Positions 6,353 to 11,942 of a stretch of 11,942 bases of DNA are shown piece by piece. This DNA comes from an uncultured Clostridium sp. (GTDB lineage: Bacteria; Bacillota; Clostridia; TANB77; CAG-508), in NCBI GenBank assembly GCA_902492105.1, contig CABUKD010000045.1:1-11942 (forward strand), written 5' to 3'. The notes under the pieces were generated by a model. It ran no database searches, was not told the DNA's origin, and saw only the letters and a list, made by a program, of their open reading frames with translations. The translations under genes were made by a program, and so were the position numbers. Each line of letters starts with the position of its first letter. Position 1 is the first letter of the stretch.

Positions 6353-6430
6353 TTATTTTTCTTTGATTCCAAATAAAAGCTTTACAATACCCCTTAAGCA
6401 TTTTGGAACTTTTTTTACAACGATTGTCAT
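6353..6430 (-). CDS. spoVM: Stage V sporulation protein SpoVM
   Basis: A 25-residue amphipathic peptide too short for standard ORF callers. SpoVM sits on the convex mother-cell face of the forespore membrane, senses its curvature and anchors SpoIVA so that coat and cortex assembly can begin. The visible protein starts MTIVVKKVPK and ends LLFGIKEK. Aligned without gaps to B. subtilis SpoVM as I remember it, it keeps K7, P9 (the helix breaker needed for curvature sensing), K10, L12, G14, I15, V16 and G21, with Lys for Arg at 17. Position 11 is Cys where Bacillus has Phe. AAGGAG (complement of 6441-6446) lies 10 nt before the ATG. It lies 36 nt after a small membrane-protein gene on the same strand and converges on rpmB, its neighbour in Bacillus too. 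A 9-bp palindrome (6331-6339 with 6345-6353) overlaps its stop codon. Confidence 0.88.
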   Translation of the reverse strand: MTIVVKKVPKCLRGIVKLLFGIKEK

Positions 6431-6466
6431 TTCCCTCACTCTCCTTTTTGCTAAATTCCTTTTATT

Positions 6467-6619
6467 TTATTTGCAAGATAACCACATAAGACCTACTGCT
6501 ATAACTGCAATTCCTAAAGCAAATAACCATCCTGATAGAGGAAGTAATAATACTAATAGGATTCCTAAGCCTAATCCTATTAAACACACACCTATCGTTT
6601 TCTTTAATGCACACAACAT
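6467..6619 (-). CDS. Small two-helix membrane protein upstream of spoVM (function unknown)
   Basis: A 50-residue hydrophobic protein. It opens MLCALKKTIGVC, followed by two membrane segments (about residues 9-27 and 31-48) joined by a tight PLSGW turn, and ends with SCK. Glycines are spaced along the first helix (G10, G15, G17, G19), which suggests helix packing. AAGGAGGT (complement of 6628-6635) is 8 nt before the ATG and near perfect, so I am confident that it is translated. It lies 36 nt upstream of spoVM on the same strand, with a sigma-E-like promoter ahead of it and nth diverging. I do not recognise a named family. The context makes a sporulation membrane role possible, but that is inference only. 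Confidence 0.72.
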   Translation of the reverse strand: MLCALKKTIGVCLIGLGLGILLVLLLPLSGWLFALGIAVIAVGLMWLSCK

Positions 6620-6642
6620 AATCTATTACCTCCTTTTTTTAT

Positions 6643-6671
6643 ATTATATGTACTTTTATTTTAGAAAGTGA
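6643..6671 (-). promoter_or_regulatory. Candidate sigma-E (mother-cell) promoter of the membrane protein-spoVM pair
   Basis: On the minus strand, CATATAAT (6650-6643) is one mismatch from the sigma-E -10 (CATACAAT). 14 bp upstream, TCACTTT (6671-6665) matches 5 of 7 positions of the sigma-E -35 (KMATATT). Read as sigma-A, TATAAT at 6648-6643 is perfect but has no acceptable -35. spoVM is a sigma-E gene in Bacillus, which favours the sigma-E reading. Confidence 0.4.
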
Positions 6672-6721
6672 TTTTACTAATGAAAAATAATTAATAGAAA
6701 CGAATAAGAGAGGTGCCAAAT

Positions 6722-7366
6722 ATGAACCAAGAAAAAGCAATTCAAATTTTTGAAATATTAAAAAAAGAATATCCTGATGCCAAGTGTAGTTTAGATTTTA
6801 CTACTCCTTTTGAAATATTAGTTGCTGTTATGCTTTCTGCACAATGTACAGATGAAAGAGTAAACAAAGTAACTGCTGAATTTTTTCCTAAATATCATAC
6901 TCCACAGGATTTTGTGAATATGACTTTAGAAGACATTGAAAAATTAATTCATTCTTGTGGATTTTATAAAAATAAGGCAAAAAATTTAAAACTTGCTTCT
7001 CAAAAAATTTTACAAGATTTTGGTGGAGAAGTTCCTCAAACTATGGAAGAATTAATGACTATTCCCGGAATTGGGAGAAAAAGTGCTAATGTTATTATGT
7101 TAGAAGCTTTTCATAATCCACAGGGAATTGCTGTAGATACTCATGTAAAAAGGCTTTCTAATCGTATTGGATTTTCTAAAAAAACAGAACCAGAAAAAAT
7201 TGAACAAGATTTATTAAAAGAATTTCCTAAAAAATATTATGAAGATGCTAACCATATTTTAATTTACCATGGTAGAGCAATTTGTAAAGCACAAAATCCA
7301 GCTTGTAATAAATGCTGTGTTGCAAAGTTATGTGAAAATCCTGTTCACTCTTCTGCAAAATCTTAA
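6722..7366 (+). CDS. nth: Endonuclease III (DNA glycosylase/AP lyase)
   Basis: A 214-residue base-excision repair enzyme that removes oxidised pyrimidines and cleaves the abasic site. The helix-hairpin-helix IPGIGRKSANV carries the catalytic Lys120, the same number as in E. coli. The catalytic Asp is D139 in AVDTHVKRLSNRIG, and VMLSAQCTDERVN (36-48) is the conserved N-terminal motif. The C-terminal [4Fe-4S] ligands C188, C195, C198 and C204 keep the exact C-x6-C-x2-C-x5-C spacing; an extra Cys at 199 is not expected to be a ligand. The start is ATG 6722, with AGAGGT at 6709-6714, 7 nt away. The GTG at 6713 overlaps that site and is rejected. A cysteine-rich small gene follows on the same strand. 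Confidence 0.96.
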   Translation: MNQEKAIQIFEILKKEYPDAKCSLDFTTPFEILVAVMLSAQCTDERVNKVTAEFFPKYHTPQDFVNMTLEDIEKLIHSCGFYKNKAKNLKLASQKILQDFGGEVPQTMEELMTIPGIGRKSANVIMLEAFHNPQGIAVDTHVKRLSNRIGFSKKTEPEKIEQDLLKEFPKKYYEDANHILIYHGRAICKAQNPACNKCCVAKLCENPVHSSAKS

Positions 7367-7434
7367 TGTTTTAATGTATATTTTTTAGTTTTATATCCAT
7401 AATAAGTAGAAAATGAAAATATGGGGATGATTGT

Positions 7435-7602
7435 TTGACTAATATTAATTGTTCGGAAAATTGTATTTATCAACAGGATGGCAAATGTTGTTTTGAAAAT
7501 ATTTGTGAGCAAAAAATAAAACCTAATCCATCCTGTGCTTATTATACAGAGGTTCCTTTAGATTACTCTGTTACACAAAATTCAAAAAATAGCATGAATT
7601 AA
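7435..7602 (+). CDS. Small cysteine-rich protein, DUF1540-like pattern (TTG start)
   Basis: A 55-residue protein likely missed by ATG-based callers. It starts at a TTG (LTNINCSENCIYQQDGKC) and has six cysteines in its first 34 residues, spaced C-x3-C-x7-C-C-x4-C-x9-C, with the last in CAYY. The pattern is typical of small Clostridia metal-binding proteins (DUF1540-like; some are misnamed hydroxymyristoyl-ACP dehydratase). GGGGATGAT (7423-7431) matches 7 of 9 bases of the ideal anti-Shine-Dalgarno complement. An in-frame TGA at 7414-7416 rules out any start further upstream. It lies 68 bp after nth and is followed by a strong terminator, so it is probably co-transcribed with nth. Its function is unknown; zinc or iron binding is inferred from the cysteines. 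Confidence 0.6.
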   Translation: MTNINCSENCIYQQDGKCCFENICEQKIKPNPSCAYYTEVPLDYSVTQNSKNSMN

Positions 7603-7626
7603 AATGCTAAATCTATATCCCAAAAT

Positions 7627-7655
7627 ATGGTATAAATACTATACCATGTTTTTTT
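7627..7655 (+). terminator. Rho-independent terminator after the nth/Cys-rich gene pair
   Basis: A perfect 8-bp stem, ATGGTATA (7627-7634) with TATACCAT (7640-7647), has a 5-nt loop followed by G and seven Ts (7649-7655). It lies 24 nt after the Cys-rich gene stop, which supports that gene being the end of the unit. Confidence 0.88.
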
Positions 7656-7660
7656 GTTTT

Positions 7661-7732
7661 TTATCTTATTTCTTGACTTTGCTAGCAAAATCATATATAG
7701 TTACAGTAATACTCCCATATGAAATAAGATAA
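7661..7732. repeat. 12-bp perfect inverted repeat bracketing a promoter
   Basis: TTATCTTATTTC (7661-7672) and its exact complement GAAATAAGATAA (7721-7732) enclose 48 bp that contain the whole promoter. The left arm touches the -35. The bracketed layout could be an operator pair or an invertible promoter switch; see the finding. Confidence 0.6.
7673..7701 (+). promoter_or_regulatory. Sigma-A promoter of the bactofilin-like gene
   Basis: TTGACT (7673-7678) and TATAGT (7696-7701) have an ideal 17-bp spacer, each with one mismatch to consensus. Transcription would start near 7708, leaving a leader of about 118 nt before the ATG at 7826. The leader has its own near-palindrome, TTCCATAC (7742-7749) with GTATGGGAA (7798-7806). 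Confidence 0.72.
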
Positions 7733-7825
7733 GTGTTTTTGTTCCATACTCATTTTGCTTCCAAAATATCGATTTCTGAAAAGACTTAACTTCGTTTGTA
7801 TGGGAAATTTGAAAGGAGATTTTAT

Positions 7826-8953
7826 ATGTCTAAAACATTAAAAATTGTCATTCTCTGTTTACTACTAGTATTTACTCTTTCTTCTTTTTGCTTAGCCAGC
7901 AGTGAAGAAGCTAACGTAAATAAAAATGCAGTACAGGCAACTACTACAAATGAAAAACAGGAACCAGTTTCTATTCTAAATACAGATGTTTACATTGCAA
8001 ATAATAACGTAGTTATTGAAAACACAGTAAATGGTAATGTATTTGTTTATGGTTCTAGTGTAACCATTCAAGGCGAAATTCAGGGAGATTTGTTTGTTCT
8101 TGCAAACAATCTAACAATCAAAAATTCTGCAGAAATTTCTGGTAACATTTTTGCTTATGCTACTACGATAGCAGTTTCCGGAACAGTAAGCGATATTTAC
8201 GCCTATACTAGTAGCTTTTCTTTAGAAAAAGGAGCCACAGTTGCAAGAGATTTAAAATTATATTGTAATCAAGCTACTTTAACGGGAAAGGTAAAAAAAG
8301 ATGTTTATATAGCAACAGGAAAACTTAACTTTGCAGAAAAAGCTACAAATACCATTGGTGGTAATTTACATTATACTGCTGTACAAGAAATGCAAATTCC
8401 TGAAGGTGCTGTTAGTGGAGAAATTAAATTTACAAAAATTGATACTACTAAAACAGTAGGAGAAGTAATTTCTAATTATATTTCTAAATTTTTAAGAGTA
8501 ATACTTTATGCAATAATTATCATTTTATTAGTTACTTTCTTTACCTCACAATTTACAAATAAAATAACTTATAGTATGTCAAAACATCCTTTTGTAGTAG
8601 CAGGAATTGGAATTGCATCTTTTATTGTTGTTCCTTTACTAGCACTTGCTTTTATTATAACAGGATTTTTAACTTACTTTGGTATAGCTTTACTTGCTTT
8701 ATATTGCCTAGTACTTTCTATTACCATTGCTATTTTAGGAATGGCTATAGGAAACTATTTTGCTAATAAATTCAAAAACAAAACAAAAGCCAAAACTATT
8801 TTATTATCTATAGTAAGTGTCATTATTTTATGGTTATTACAACAAATACCTACTTTTGGAAATTATGTTAGTATATTTACCTATGTTTTTGGTTTAGGTA
8901 TTTTTGCATTTGTTATTTTTAACAAAAAGCTAAATAAAGAAATAAATGAATGA
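7826..8953 (+). CDS. Secreted/membrane protein with bactofilin-like beta-repeats and C-terminal membrane domain
   Basis: A 375-residue protein. Residues 1-25 are a signal peptide (MSKTLKIVILCLLLVFTLSS, then FCLA before the likely cleavage site; Cys22 lacks a proper lipobox). Residues 53-185 are short repeating beta-strands of the type VNGNVFVYGSSVTIQGEIQG, the pattern of polymer-forming cytoskeletal/bactofilin-like proteins, which fold as a right-handed beta-helix. Residues about 222-366 contain five hydrophobic segments (222-241, 256-281, 284-309, 324-339, 347-366), ending in a Lys-rich tail. The signal peptide should put the beta-helix outside the cell, unlike true bactofilins. ATG 7826 has AAAGGAG at 7812-7818; an in-frame TTG at 7796 lies before that site. 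It is monocistronic, with its own promoter. The family is recognised, but its function is not known to me. Confidence 0.8.
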   Translation: MSKTLKIVILCLLLVFTLSSFCLASSEEANVNKNAVQATTTNEKQEPVSILNTDVYIANNNVVIENTVNGNVFVYGSSVTIQGEIQGDLFVLANNLTIKNSAEISGNIFAYATTIAVSGTVSDIYAYTSSFSLEKGATVARDLKLYCNQATLTGKVKKDVYIATGKLNFAEKATNTIGGNLHYTAVQEMQIPEGAVSGEIKFTKIDTTKTVGEVISNYISKFLRVILYAIIIILLVTFFTSQFTNKITYSMSKHPFVVAGIGIASFIVVPLLALAFIITGFLTYFGIALLALYCLVLSITIAILGMAIGNYFANKFKNKTKAKTILLSIVSVIILWLLQQIPTFGNYVSIFTYVFGLGIFAFVIFNKKLNKEINE

Positions 8954-9000
8954 GCTTAAAATTTTTAAATTAAGCATAGATAAAATAATAAGTTATATTT

Positions 9001-9079
9001 AATGAAAAACTATTCCAAATGTATTGAAGCCAAAAAGTGTCTAACTTTTTGGCTTCAATACATTTGAAATAGTTTCATT
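9001..9079. terminator. 79-bp near-perfect palindrome between convergent genes, possible bidirectional terminator
   Basis: A perfect 23-bp stem (9016-9038 with 9044-9066) closes a 5-nt loop. It extends through one mismatch by 8 bp (9007-9014 with 9068-9075) and, after two bulged As, by 4 bp more. It lies 47 nt after the bactofilin-like gene and 50 nt after the stop of the minus-strand surface protein, so it could terminate both. It is longer than usual intrinsic terminators and has no U-run, so a mobile or recombination-related palindrome is an alternative. Confidence 0.55.
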
Positions 9080-9129
9080 ATGTAATTATAATATTTCTTA
9101 TATAATTTTATATGTTTTTATATATTTTT

Positions 9130-11942
9130 CTAAAATGCTACGAGTACTGGACGGAATCCACTGCTATATTGCTCTTTTCCAGTGTAACGTCTAAAACTGA
9201 ATATACCTGCCCCTGAGCCATTGGAACGATCACCTCCTCTAAGAAAGAAAGGAGAATTATAATAAGGGAATTCTAAATAGTCACCATACCACGAATTTGT
9301 ATCATAATAAGTTGATGTCGTTTCATAAACTGCATCTCCATATCTACTACTATTAGCACTATAATTAGTTTGCCCACTATCTTCTCCAGATGTAGAACCA
9401 CCCCTTATATACACATCTTTTGTATAACTTGCTCCTTTTATCAAACTTGAACCATAAGTATTTAAATTATCATTTCCATTGTCCACATATGCTGCTACAT
9501 ATTCCAAACTTCCTCCACTCATGTCATACACTCCATAGATATTTCCTGTAGTACTTGCTTGTGGACCATTTCCACTATTATATTCATCTGTTGATGTTGT
9601 CCTACCTACACTTGGTCCAGTTCCTGCTTGTCCTGTTAAAAACCTATCATTTGGATTTATCCATACTTCTTCATTTTTTCCATAATTGCTCTGTGCTAAA
9701 TATGCTACTGCTCCCCATTCACTGTTTTTCATCATATGGCTATTTAAACTACTATTATAATCTAAACATGTATTATAAATATCCTTTACACTAATATCTA
9801 TCCAACTTCGTACTCCTGGTTGTATCTTTATTGTATTTCCACTTCCTTCACTACTGCTTGTTGCATTATTTCTACTTGCTTCAAATTTTGCTACCCATAA
9901 TCCTGACACTGTATTACTATACTCAAATCCAGGATGGACATTCCAATTTCCTTGTCCACTTTTATTTTGCCATGTTGTTGTTCCATCTGCTGCTTCATTG
10001 CTTGTTCCTTTCATAAACTTAATATTAATTTCTCCTCCTTTTGTACTACTACTATGGTACAATGTATTTATTTGATATGCATATCTTGGTATCCATACCC
10101 ATATACTTCCATCTGCGGTTTGTGCGTTTGCCCATTTTTTAGCTGTTGTACTATAGTCATACCAATCTGGATCATCTATTGTGGTAGTTTTCAATTTATT
10201 ATTTACCCATTTTACTGGTGTTAATTTTCCATTTGCCAAATCCGGTGTATTTACTCCTTTTTCTTCACTAAAACTTCCATCTGCTACTATTTTCTTTTCC
10301 ACTGTAATTGCATTTGAAATACTTTCTACTTTATTGCCTCCCATGTCCACTGTTAATACATGTAAATAATAAATTCCTGCTGTAGATGCTGTTAAATTAA
10401 TAGTTTCTCCATTACTACTAAAGTTTCCTCCTGTGTAACTGCCTTCTTCTGTTCCTATTGGTGTACTTGTTGTATTATATACCCATTTACAATTTGTAAT
10501 ATTTACTCCACTTTCATTGTCTGTATGTGTTACTGTTGCTGTAATTGTTTCTTTTTCTTTTGTTGTATTTGTGCTTAAGTTAATTCTTGCACTTTGTGGA
10601 GATATCTTATCTAGTATTGTTACACTTGCATAGCTTCCATAGTTTGTTCCATCTGTTAATCTTGCATATACTATATTATTATGGCTTAATCCTGTTACAG
10701 TTACTGATGCTGCTCCTTCTTGTGCTGTTGTCCAGTTGCTTTCTGCTATGTCTCCTACTTGATATTGGATAGTAAAGTTACTTGCTACTTCTGTTCCTTT
10801 ACTTAAGGTGATACTTGCACTTCCATTACTCCATGTTGGTTCACTTGCTATAATATTTCCTTCTTTTAAATCATCACCTGCTCCGCCTACCGTGTCTGTT
10901 GTAATATTCGTTGCTTGTCCTTCTCCTGGGTTTCCTGCTTTATCACTTGTTGTTACTTTTACATCATAACTGGTATTTTGTATTAATCCTGTAAAAGTAT
11001 AACTTGTTTCTGTTCCTGTGTGTGTTGGGTCTGTTGGATAGCTTCCTTCACTGGTTTGTTTAATATAGTAGTTATATGTTACACTATCTGGCATTCCCCA
11101 TTCTGCGTCACTGCTATTTACACTTACTTGTATACTATTTGTGTTTTTAGTTCCTTGTGTTACTGTTACGGCTGGTCCTAGTTTGTCTAATATATCTACA
11201 CTTGCATAACTTCCATAGTTTGTTCCATCTGTTAATCTTGCATATACAATGCTGTTATGTGTTAATCCTGTTACAGTTACTGAAGCTGCTCCTGCTTGTA
11301 CTGTTGTCCAGTTTCCTTCTGCTATGTCTCCTACTTGATATTGGATAGTTAAGTGACTGGCTACTCCTGTTCCTTTACTTAAGGTAATACTTGCACTTCC
11401 ATTACTCCATGTTGGGTCACTTGCTATAATATTTCCGTCTTTTAAGTCATCATCTGCTCCTCCCACTGTGTCTGTTGTGATATTAGTTGCTTGTCCTTCT
11501 CCTAGATTTCCTGCTTTATCACTTGTTGTTACTTTTACATCATAACTGGTATTTTGTATTAATCCTGTAAAAGTATAACTTGTTTCTGTTCCTGTATGTG
11601 TTGGATCTGTTGGATAGCTTCCTGCACTGCTTTGTTTAATATAGTAATTATATGTTATGCTATCTGGCATTCCCCATTCTGCATCACTACTACTTGCACT
11701 TACTTGTATGTTATTTGTGTTTTTACTTCCTTGAGTTACTGTTACGGTTGGTCCTAGTTTGTCCAATATATCCACACTTGCATAACTTCCATAATTTGTT
11801 CCATCTGTTAATCTTGCATATACTACATTATTGTGGCTTAATCCTGTTACAGTTACTGATGCTGCTCCTTCTTGTGCTGTTGTCCATTTTCCTTCTGCTA
11901 TGTCTCCTACTTGATATTGGATAGTTAAGTGACTGGCTACTC
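9130..11942 (-). CDS. Giant repetitive surface protein: FN3-like tandem repeats and C-terminal FGE/C-type-lectin-like domain (5'-partial)
   Basis: The last ~936 codons are visible; the N-terminus lies beyond the right edge. The frame is open to the edge, and the GTG at 11775 is internal. From the N-terminal side there are 576-bp units of two beta-sandwich domains: an FN3-like one (GPTVTVTQG ... SYTFTGLIQNTSYDVKV) and a second with YQVGDIAE and VYARLTDGTNYGSYAS. A different Ig/FN3-like domain follows (about 10291-10605), then a domain of ~385 residues from VADGSFSEE (10288) to the stop. That last domain matches the formylglycine-generating-enzyme/CLec fold: GLWVAKFEASRN, GNIYGVYDMSGGSLEYVAAY, and FFLRGGDRSNGSGAGIF ending GFRPVLVAF. 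FGE catalytic activity is not implied; this fold often displays binding surfaces. I infer an exported adhesin-like protein. No sortase motif or membrane anchor is present at the C-terminus, which ends at VAF. Confidence 0.85.
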   Translation of the reverse strand, partial: VASHLTIQYQVGDIAEGKWTTAQEGAASVTVTGLSHNNVVYARLTDGTNYGSYASVDILDKLGPTVTVTQGSKNTNNIQVSASSSDAEWGMPDSITYNYYIKQSSAGSYPTDPTHTGTETSYTFTGLIQNTSYDVKVTTSDKAGNLGEGQATNITTDTVGGADDDLKDGNIIASDPTWSNGSASITLSKGTGVASHLTIQYQVGDIAEGNWTTVQAGAASVTVTGLTHNSIVYARLTDGTNYGSYASVDILDKLGPAVTVTQGTKNTNSIQVSVNSSDAEWGMPDSVTYNYYIKQTSEGSYPTDPTHTGTETSYTFTGLIQNTSYDVKVTTSDKAGNPGEGQATNITTDTVGGAGDDLKEGNIIASEPTWSNGSASITLSKGTEVASNFTIQYQVGDIAESNWTTAQEGAASVTVTGLSHNNIVYARLTDGTNYGSYASVTILDKISPQSARINLSTNTTKEKETITATVTHTDNESGVNITNCKWVYNTTSTPIGTEEGSYTGGNFSSNGETINLTASTAGIYYLHVLTVDMGGNKVESISNAITVEKKIVADGSFSEEKGVNTPDLANGKLTPVKWVNNKLKTTTIDDPDWYDYSTTAKKWANAQTADGSIWVWIPRYAYQINTLYHSSSTKGGEINIKFMKGTSNEAADGTTTWQNKSGQGNWNVHPGFEYSNTVSGLWVAKFEASRNNATSSSEGSGNTIKIQPGVRSWIDISVKDIYNTCLDYNSSLNSHMMKNSEWGAVAYLAQSNYGKNEEVWINPNDRFLTGQAGTGPSVGRTTSTDEYNSGNGPQASTTGNIYGVYDMSGGSLEYVAAYVDNGNDNLNTYGSSLIKGASYTKDVYIRGGSTSGEDSGQTNYSANSSRYGDAVYETTSTYYDTNSWYGDYLEFPYYNSPFFLRGGDRSNGSGAGIFSFRRYTGKEQYSSGFRPVLVAF
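9133..9250 (-). other. Variable-region-like 3' cassette of the surface protein
   Basis: This stretch encodes the last ~39 residues, with the pattern RGGxxxNGSxAGxFxF...GFRPVL seen in variable regions of CLec-fold targets of diversity-generating retroelements. G+C is 47 of 100 in 9141-9240, against 31 of 100 in 9241-9340 and 34 of 100 in 9341-9440, so the tail differs in base composition from the gene it ends. Of 16 codons at the positions I would expect to vary, about 10 end in C or T. No template repeat or reverse transcriptase is in the window. Confidence 0.4.
10606..11942 (-). repeat. 576-bp tandem coding repeats (two full units and one partial)
   Basis: Matching words recur exactly 576 bp apart (for example GTTACTGTTACGG at 11159 and 11735), i.e. 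192 codons. Unit boundaries: 10606-11181, 11182-11757 and the incomplete 11758-11942, continuing past the edge. The two full units differ at about 20 of 192 residues. Each unit encodes one FN3-like and one second beta-sandwich domain. Similarity stops sharply at about 10606, where a different domain begins. Confidence 0.9.

Noticed and set aside
6348..6671. Plus-strand open frame of 107 codons between rpmB and nth
   Set aside because: It lies antisense to spoVM and the 50-residue membrane gene, both of which have strong ribosome binding sites and recognisable protein character. The plus frame has neither.
9001..9300. A complete diversity-generating retroelement
   Set aside because: No reverse transcriptase, accessory avd gene or template repeat is in the window; only a target-like protein end is seen.
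11773..11775. GTG at 11775 as the start of the surface protein
   Set aside because: The same frame stays open to the window edge and encodes another repeat unit upstream, so this GTG is an internal valine.
9555..11924. Several plus-strand open frames rich in Leu, Ser and Tyr across the surface-protein gene
   Set aside because: They are antisense shadows of the repetitive gene, recur with the 576-bp period and have no ribosome binding sites.
10606..11942. CRISPR array or non-coding satellite
   Set aside because: The repeats are 576 bp, in frame, coding and without spacers.

Overview
This is a low-GC window from a member of the Clostridia (Firmicutes), very probably spore-forming. The support is strong Shine-Dalgarno sites (AGGAGG type), A/T-rich codon choice, Clostridia-type gene families, and a 25-residue SpoVM homologue hidden beside rpmB. 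The exact genus cannot be read from the sequence. The window is mostly chromosomal housekeeping, but the right end and several intergenic stretches look accessory.

Layout. At the left edge (1-115, minus) is the start of an Rpn/PD-(D/E)XK nuclease-transposase family gene, followed by about 660 bp of extremely AT-rich DNA with no gene. An NfeD-SPFH membrane pair (779-2215, plus) ends at a strong terminator. Next come a 145-bp structured inverted-repeat element (2267-2411) and a second hairpin repeat. The minus-strand repair genes ruvA and rarA (4458 down to 2476) are separated by a third palindromic repeat; ruvB is not next to them. tcdA (plus) diverges from ruvA, with a good promoter facing each way. 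A 5'-truncated Fic-domain remnant (minus) abuts rpmB (plus).

The rpmB to nth interval looks empty but holds two minus-strand small genes: a 50-residue membrane protein and spoVM. Both have good ribosome binding sites, and there is a sigma-E-like promoter upstream. spoVM converges on rpmB across a bidirectional terminator, an arrangement also known from Bacillus. nth (endonuclease III, plus) is followed by a 55-residue cysteine-rich protein with a TTG start and then a terminator. A secreted or membrane protein with bactofilin-like beta-repeats follows (7826-8953, plus); its promoter lies between perfect 12-bp inverted repeats. A 79-bp near-palindrome separates it from the convergent last gene.

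The right quarter (9130 to beyond 11942, minus) is the 3' part of a giant surface protein. It has 576-bp tandem units of paired FN3-like domains that are about 90% identical and mosaic, one further Ig/FN3-like domain, and a C-terminal formylglycine-generating-enzyme/C-type-lectin-like domain. The last ~35 codons of that domain resemble the variable region of diversity-generating retroelement targets and are markedly GC-richer than the DNA next to them. No reverse transcriptase or template repeat is visible, so this is a candidate only.

The groups that plausibly work together are NfeD with SPFH (membrane organisation), RuvA with RarA (stalled forks and Holliday junctions), and SpoVM with its small membrane neighbour (mother-cell sporulation). 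The bactofilin-like protein and the repeat adhesin are both envelope proteins, but they are convergent and not co-transcribed.
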